NCBI RefSeq assembly: GCF_014633365.1
Contig: NC_068350.1
Coordinates: 37,067,119 to 37,131,118, forward strand
Source: Diospyros lotus
Lineage: Eukaryota; Streptophyta; Magnoliopsida; Ericales; Ebenaceae
Direction of reading: 5' to 3'
Length of the DNA: 64,000 bases
Below, piece by piece: positions 59,221 through 64,000 of the stretch. Below the pieces are notes generated by a model, which saw nothing but the letters and a program-made list of their open reading frames with translations, was not told where the DNA came from and did no database searches. The translations under genes were made by a program, and so were the position numbers. Positions within the stretch are counted from its first letter, which is position 1. Each line of letters begins with the position of its first letter.

Positions 59221-60315
59221 ATGGCCAACGGCATGAGGATGAGGCAGATGGAGTTATAGATCCAACAGGTGATCGCTACGATGGCGGAAGTCCAAGTTCG
59301 GGTGGAGACGATGGAGGAAAAGATTGGTACGGTGGTGGATCGTAAGTTGGAAGGGATCACAGATAAGATCAAGGAGGAGATGCAAGGGATGCGCAAGCAA
59401 AACAATGTGTTGCGCGATCAATTGCAGCAGTTTATGATCATGTTTTCCGATCAACATCAGGTGAGGATTTCGCCAAACTTTCCTCCCAAGGTGCACACTG
59501 AACCAATTCTACCAAGAATTGGTACTAGTCGGCAAAATGTAGCTCCACCGGAGGAGGAGATAGACCTATCGGTGGAGGAAGAAAATGTGGGGAAGAATAG
59601 GCCAGGAGGCAATGCTCACTCAAACCATACCAGATTTCCAGTACCGCGATTGGAACTACCGGTGTTTGAAGGACAGAAACCTCGATGGTGGATCAAGAGG
59701 TGTGAGAAGATGTTTGGGATCCATCAAGTGACTGAAAACCAAAAGGTAGCATTAGCCTCTGCATACCTCAATGACTCCAGGGACATTTGGTTCCAAGGGT
59801 GGTCTAAAGTGAGGGAGTCTTACAGCTGGGAAGAATTCTCCAAAGGCCTTTGTGCGAGGTTCAGAGAAAGGGGTATGATGAATGTAGTAGAAGAGTTTAA
59901 TCGCCTTATAATCGCCTTAGGCAGGAAGGCACAGTGATGGAATACCAGATGAAGTTCGAAGAACTTAAATCCTTAATGCTAAGCAAGATACCATACCTTA
60001 CCGATGAGTACTTTGTGTCTAGTTTCATGGGGGGATTGACTAATGAATTAAGATCAACGGTGAAGGTACTAAGGCCCCAAACGGTGCAAGAGGCTGCTGA
60101 GGGAGCTGCCTTGCAAGAATTAATGTTTGAGGCACTGATGAGGAAACAGAGAGTACAAAACAGGGGAGGGGTGCCAAGTGTTATGCAATATGGGGATAAA
60201 TTCGCAAGACGGGGACCCTCCCCGGGAAGGGAGGAACAGAGGGTCGATTTCAGGCATTACCACCTCCAAGACCTAATTTGCAGTCCTAGGACAAAGTTAT
60301 TGAACAACGGAGACA
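59221..60315 (+). pseudogene. gypsy gag (right-hand element)
   Basis: ATG at 59221 starts MANGMRMRQMEL, then a TAG. The frame continues through a coiled coil (VETMEEKIGTVVDRKLEGIT), RFPVPRLELPVFEGQKPRWW, the gag core SAYLNDSRDIWFQGWSKVRE and FRERGMMNVVEEFNRL, then a frame change near 59930 to MEYQMKFEELKSLMLSKIPY and YFVSSFMGGLTNELRSTVKV. It is RNA-packaging gag, disrupted. Confidence 0.88.
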
Positions 60316-63300
60316 AGCGGGGTTGTGTTTCAAGTGTGGGGATAAATACTTCGTGGGGCCCCAATGTAAGAAGCAATTGCTATTGCTAGAAGGAGAAGAG
60401 CAAGGGGACAAGGAGGGCCTCACATTGACAGAAGGAACAGACGAAGAGGATAACGGAGCAATTTCGTTACATGCCATCAAGGGAACTACTAGTAGCAAAA
60501 TTATCAAGGTGGAAGGCAAGGTACCAGAAGATAACCTTATGGTGTTAATCGACAGTGGGAGTACCCACAGTTTTATTGATGAAGGGATTGCTAGAAAGAT
60601 GAAGTGTAAGGTGGCCAGTACCCAACCACTTTCAGTTACGGTGGCTAATGGAAACAAAGTACTGAGCACATCAGCTTGTTTAGGATTCTGTTGGCAAACA
60701 CAGGGTGAAGCATTCGAAGTTGACTTGAGGTTGTTGAAGTTAGGGGGTTGTCATGTAGTGTTGGAGGTGGATTGGATGAAATGAGTGAGTCCAATTAGTT
60801 TCGATTTTAACAAAATAGAGGTATCAATAGACAAGGAGGGCCGGGGGGTGGTCCTCCAAGGTAGTATGGAGGTGGGATCCTGCAACATGATAAAAGGGAA
60901 GAAACTCCATCAGCTTCTGAGGAGAAAAATATCCCAAGTAGCTCACTTGTTCTTGATTGAGGCCAAGGAAGAAGGGACAAAAACAGAGATAGATCACCCC
61001 AGGAATGACCAAATACAACCACAAGAGGCATGGCAGGTATCTGATCTGACCTTACTTGAGTTATTACTGATTGAATATCAAGACCTATTTGTAGAACCTA
61101 AGTCTCTTCCTCTTGAGCGACCCCTAGATCATTCCATTCCCCTAAAACCAAATGTGGAGCCTGTCAACATAAGATCTTATCGATACCCACCCAAACTAAA
61201 AATTGAAAATTTGGTGAGAGAAATGCTCTCCCAATCAATTATCAAACCCAGCCGAAGCCTTTTTGCTTCTCTTGTTCTCTTGGTTCGAAAGAAAAATAGA
61301 ACATGGCGTTTTTGTGTTGATTACCGACAACTCAACACCATTACTGTTAAAGACAAATTTCCAATACCCATTATTGAAGACTTTCTTGATGAACTCAAAC
61401 ATGCCACCATTTTTTCTAAGCTTGACCTCCGCTCAAGTTACCACCAAATAAGAATGAACCCACTTGACATTCCAAAAATTGTTTTTTGAACTCATCATGG
61501 GCACCATGAATTCATGGTAATGCCATTCGACCTTACTAATGCCCCAACTACATTTCAAGCACTAATGAACCGAGTATTCGAACCATTCCTCATAAAATTT
61601 ATCCTAGTATTATTTGATGACATATTGATATACAACTCCTCTTTTGACCAACACTTAGAGCACCTTAGGACTACTTTTCAGATCCTGCAATTCAACCGGT
61701 TGTATCTCAAAAGGTCTAAGTGTGCTTTTGCACAAGCACAAGTTGAATATATGGGGCATGTGATATCGACAACAGGGGTGGGAACGGATCCTAAGAAAAT
61801 TAAGGCTATTGTCAATTGGCCTAAGCCCACAAACATCCGAGCTCTAAGGGGTTTTTTAGGACTAATCGGATATTACCGCAAATTTGTAAAAGACTATGGA
61901 ACGATCAGTAAACCAAATGGGATTGGAGGACAGAGGAGGCATTTGATCAACTCAAGGACGCTATGAGTAAAGTTCCAATTCTCGGGCTACCGGATTTTGG
62001 CAAGCCCTTTATACTTTGGAGACTGATGCCAGCAGAGTGGGTGTAGGGGCAATATGATCTCAGGAGGGCAGACCCTTGGCTTTTCTCAGCCAAGCTCTCT
62101 AGGCCCCAGACACCAATGTCTCAACATATATGATAACAAACTTCTAGCGGTGTTAATGGTAGTGGAAAAGTGGAGACATTATCTAGAGGGATGACGGTTT
62201 ATCATTAAGACTAACCATGAAAGTCTTAAGTTCCTCTCACAACAGAAACTTCACTCTCATCTTAAAAAAAAAAGGGAATTGCAAGATTGATGGGGCTGGA
62301 TTATATTATTCAATATCAAAGGGGGTAAGGAAAATGTGGTTGCGAACGCGTTACCTCGCTGCCATGAAGGGGGGACACTGGCAGCCATCACTGCAGTAAT
62401 ACTGGATTGGGTCCAGGAGGTTTCAAAGAGTTACCAGCAAAGATCATGGGCCAAGGAACTATTAGAGCAGTTGAGTGTAAATGGGAACTGCAAACCCGAT
62501 TACGCTTTATCTAATGGACTGATTAGGTACAAAGGAAGATTGGTAGTAGGGGTGAATATGACTTTAAGGAGTCAGATACTGCAATCATTACACAGCTCTC
62601 CGTTGGGGGGACACTCCAGGATACAGAACACTTACCAGAGAGTACGTCAGACATTCTACTGGCCACAACTCAAGAAGTTTGTGATTGATTTTGTGATGTG
62701 TGCAAGAGGTGCAAACACGAGATCGTAGCTCAGCCAGGTCTACTACAACCACTACCAATCCCCGAAGGGGCTTGGACCAATATAACCATGGATTTTATTG
62801 AGGGCTACCTAGATCAGAAGGAAAGGATTGCATCTTGGTAATCGTGGACAGGTTTACTAAATTCAGCCATTTCATAGGCTTATCCCACCCTTTCACTGCT
62901 CAGGAGGTAGCACGAGTCTTCTTGGACAACATAGTAAAGATGCATGGGGTGCCTCAATCTATAGTATCGAACATGGACAAGGTCTTTAGTAATGCTTTCT
63001 AGCGAGAACTACTTAAATCTCTAGGCATTAAGTTACATATGTCTACTGCCTATCACCCCCAATCGGATGGGTAGTCAAAAAGTGTGAATCAGTGTCTAGA
63101 ATCCTACCTGAGGTGTCTGTGTTTCATGCAGCCAAAAGAGTGGCACAAGTGATTATCGGTAGCCCGGTGGTGGTACAACTCGTGCCACCATAGCTCCATA
63201 AATATGAGTCCATTCGAGGCTTTGTATGGGTACAAACTAGTACTATTACTGACAGTAAGGAAACCATCGACAGTGACAGAAGGGGGGGGCATACATGCAG

Positions 63301-63840
63301 CAAAGGCAAGAGTAGTAAAGTTCTTGAAGGCTGAATTAACAAAGGCTAGGAATAGAATGAAACAAATGGCTGACCAGAGAAGGAGTGAGAGAACCTTTTC
63401 AGAAGGTAAGGAAGTCTATCTCAAACTTAACCCCCAACAGCTCAAAAATATTACCAAGCAGCCGGTGTCTAAACTGAGTCCTAAATTCTTTGGCCCCTAC
63501 CTAGTGCTGGCAAAAGTGGGTTCGGTGGCCTACAGATTGCAACTACCGGAAGGGTGCCAATTACACTCGATCTTCCACGTATCCTTACTCAAGAAAGGAG
63601 TGGGCTCGCTGCCAGTCAGTCACATACTTCCCGAAAGTACCAACGAAGAAGAAGGATCCAACATCCCTACTACCATCCTAGACAGGAGAGTCATTTACAG
63701 ACATGGGGCGCCTATTATTTAAGTACTAGTCAAATGGTCTTCACATCAACCAGAGACTTGGGAGTACCTACCTGATCTCCTAGAGTAGTTTCCAAATTCG
63801 GCCAGCCTACTACACATTTCTTGAGGACAAGAAATGATTG
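60316..63840 (+). pseudogene. gypsy pol (right-hand element), broken
   Basis: The zinc knuckle reads CFKCGDKYFVGPQC, with Pro where the zinc-binding His should be. Protease keeps the catalytic LIDSGSTHSFID. A TGA at 60782-60784 separates it from reverse transcriptase, which has FCVDYRQLNTITVKDKFPIP, KLDLRSSYHQIRM, a TGA at about 61487 and the catalytic LVLFDDILIYNSS. RNase H fragments lie at 62080-62290 with frame changes. Integrase has GGHSRIQNTYQRVRQTFYWP, then several frame changes, and later SPFEALYGYK. The tail [14 protein letters not shown], a stop at 63719-63721 and VLVKWSSHQPETWEYLPDLL form a chromodomain-like end. Confidence 0.9.
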
Positions 63841-63854
63841 ACGGAGGAGGTAGT

Positions 63855-64000
63855 TGTCATGTATCGAGACATTGGGGGGTAGTAGCTAGCGGTATGAATA
63901 ATATGTAATTAGGCTAATAGATGTTGAGTTTCTATATTTCGCATAGCTGGAAGAATGTTCCAGCATGCCATAGCCTAGTTGTAAGCGCACATGGCTCGGG
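63855..64000 (+). repeat. 3' LTR of right-hand gypsy element (partial)
   Basis: Starts TGTCATGTATCG after a purine-rich stretch (GACGGAGGAGG at 63840-63850, the likely polypurine tract) and matches the first 146 bases of the 5' LTR. Confidence 0.92.

Larger units (their letters stand above)
58793..64000 (+). mobile_element. Ty3/gypsy chromovirus-like LTR retrotransposon, 3' LTR cut by window edge
   Basis: 5' LTR 58793-59172 (TGTCATGTACC...GATCTGACA) and the first 146 bases of the 3' LTR at 63855-64000. The internal order is gag, zinc knuckle, protease, reverse transcriptase, RNase H, integrase, chromodomain-like tail. It sits inside the LINE, whose reading stops at VAEM exactly at the LTR. 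The base context before it (ATGAG at 58788-58792) is the expected left target duplication. The visible LTR parts differ at about nine positions by eye. Confidence 0.93.

Noticed and set aside
60286..60669. Minus-strand frame of 127 codons
   Set aside because: Antisense to the zinc knuckle and protease of the gypsy element, with no independent support.

Overview
The window is plant nuclear DNA, almost certainly from a eudicot. It is AT-rich, has GT-AG introns in recognisable plant genes, and is full of LTR retrotransposons, a LINE and MITEs. No bacterial, organellar or CRISPR features were seen. Host genes take up only a few kilobases; much of the rest is transposon sequence, transposon wreckage and duplicated flanking DNA.

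Layout. (1) 1-7.7 kb: the first three coding exons of an ABCA1-type full-size ABC transporter on the minus strand. The promoter lies near 7.7 kb, intron 1 is 5.5 kb, and the gene runs off the left edge. (2) 7.7-18.2 kb: AT-rich intergenic DNA with two MITE-like hairpins (8.13-8.45 and 13.95-14.12 kb), a probable solo LTR (10.57-11.29 kb) and a repeat carrying a cluster of AGTCGA(C) motifs (16.07-16.37 kb). (3) 18.2-25.6 kb: a decayed, plus-strand 5' part of a PPR gene and its upstream DNA, split by a 4.6 kb Ty1/copia element with a perfect 5-bp target duplication. (4) 25.9-34.3 kb: block 1, holding an isolated first exon of an AP2-like transcription factor (+), a 2.4 kb non-autonomous Ty3/gypsy element, a copia remnant, and frameshifted 3' exons of the AP2-like gene (-). 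(5) 34.3-42.9 kb: spacer with a SINE-like repeat and a 5.4 kb minus-strand Ty3/gypsy element. (6) 42.98-46.6 kb: an intact, intronless-CDS PPR gene (793 aa, minus strand) with a GC-rich upstream region. (7) 46.6-49.0 kb: the inverted counterpart of 18.2-20.1 kb. (8) 49.1-55.35 kb: block 2, a direct duplicate of block 1. Its AP2-like 3' exons are open and correctly spliced by inspection. (9) 55.7-64 kb: an intron of that AP2-like gene (if the gene continues to the right) carrying an RTE-type LINE, which is itself interrupted by a Ty3/gypsy element cut off by the window edge.

The main theme is a rearranged segmental duplication. The AP2-related block occurs twice in the same orientation, while the neighbouring PPR block occurs twice in opposite orientations. 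Several later insertions can be recognised because the sister copy keeps the empty site: the copia element in the PPR copy, the 2.4 kb gypsy derivative and a Harbinger-type MITE. I found no evidence for a new multi-gene system. The unusual items are the duplication structure, the scattered AP2-like exons, the AGTCGAC array and the 39-bp tandem expansion inside one LTR.
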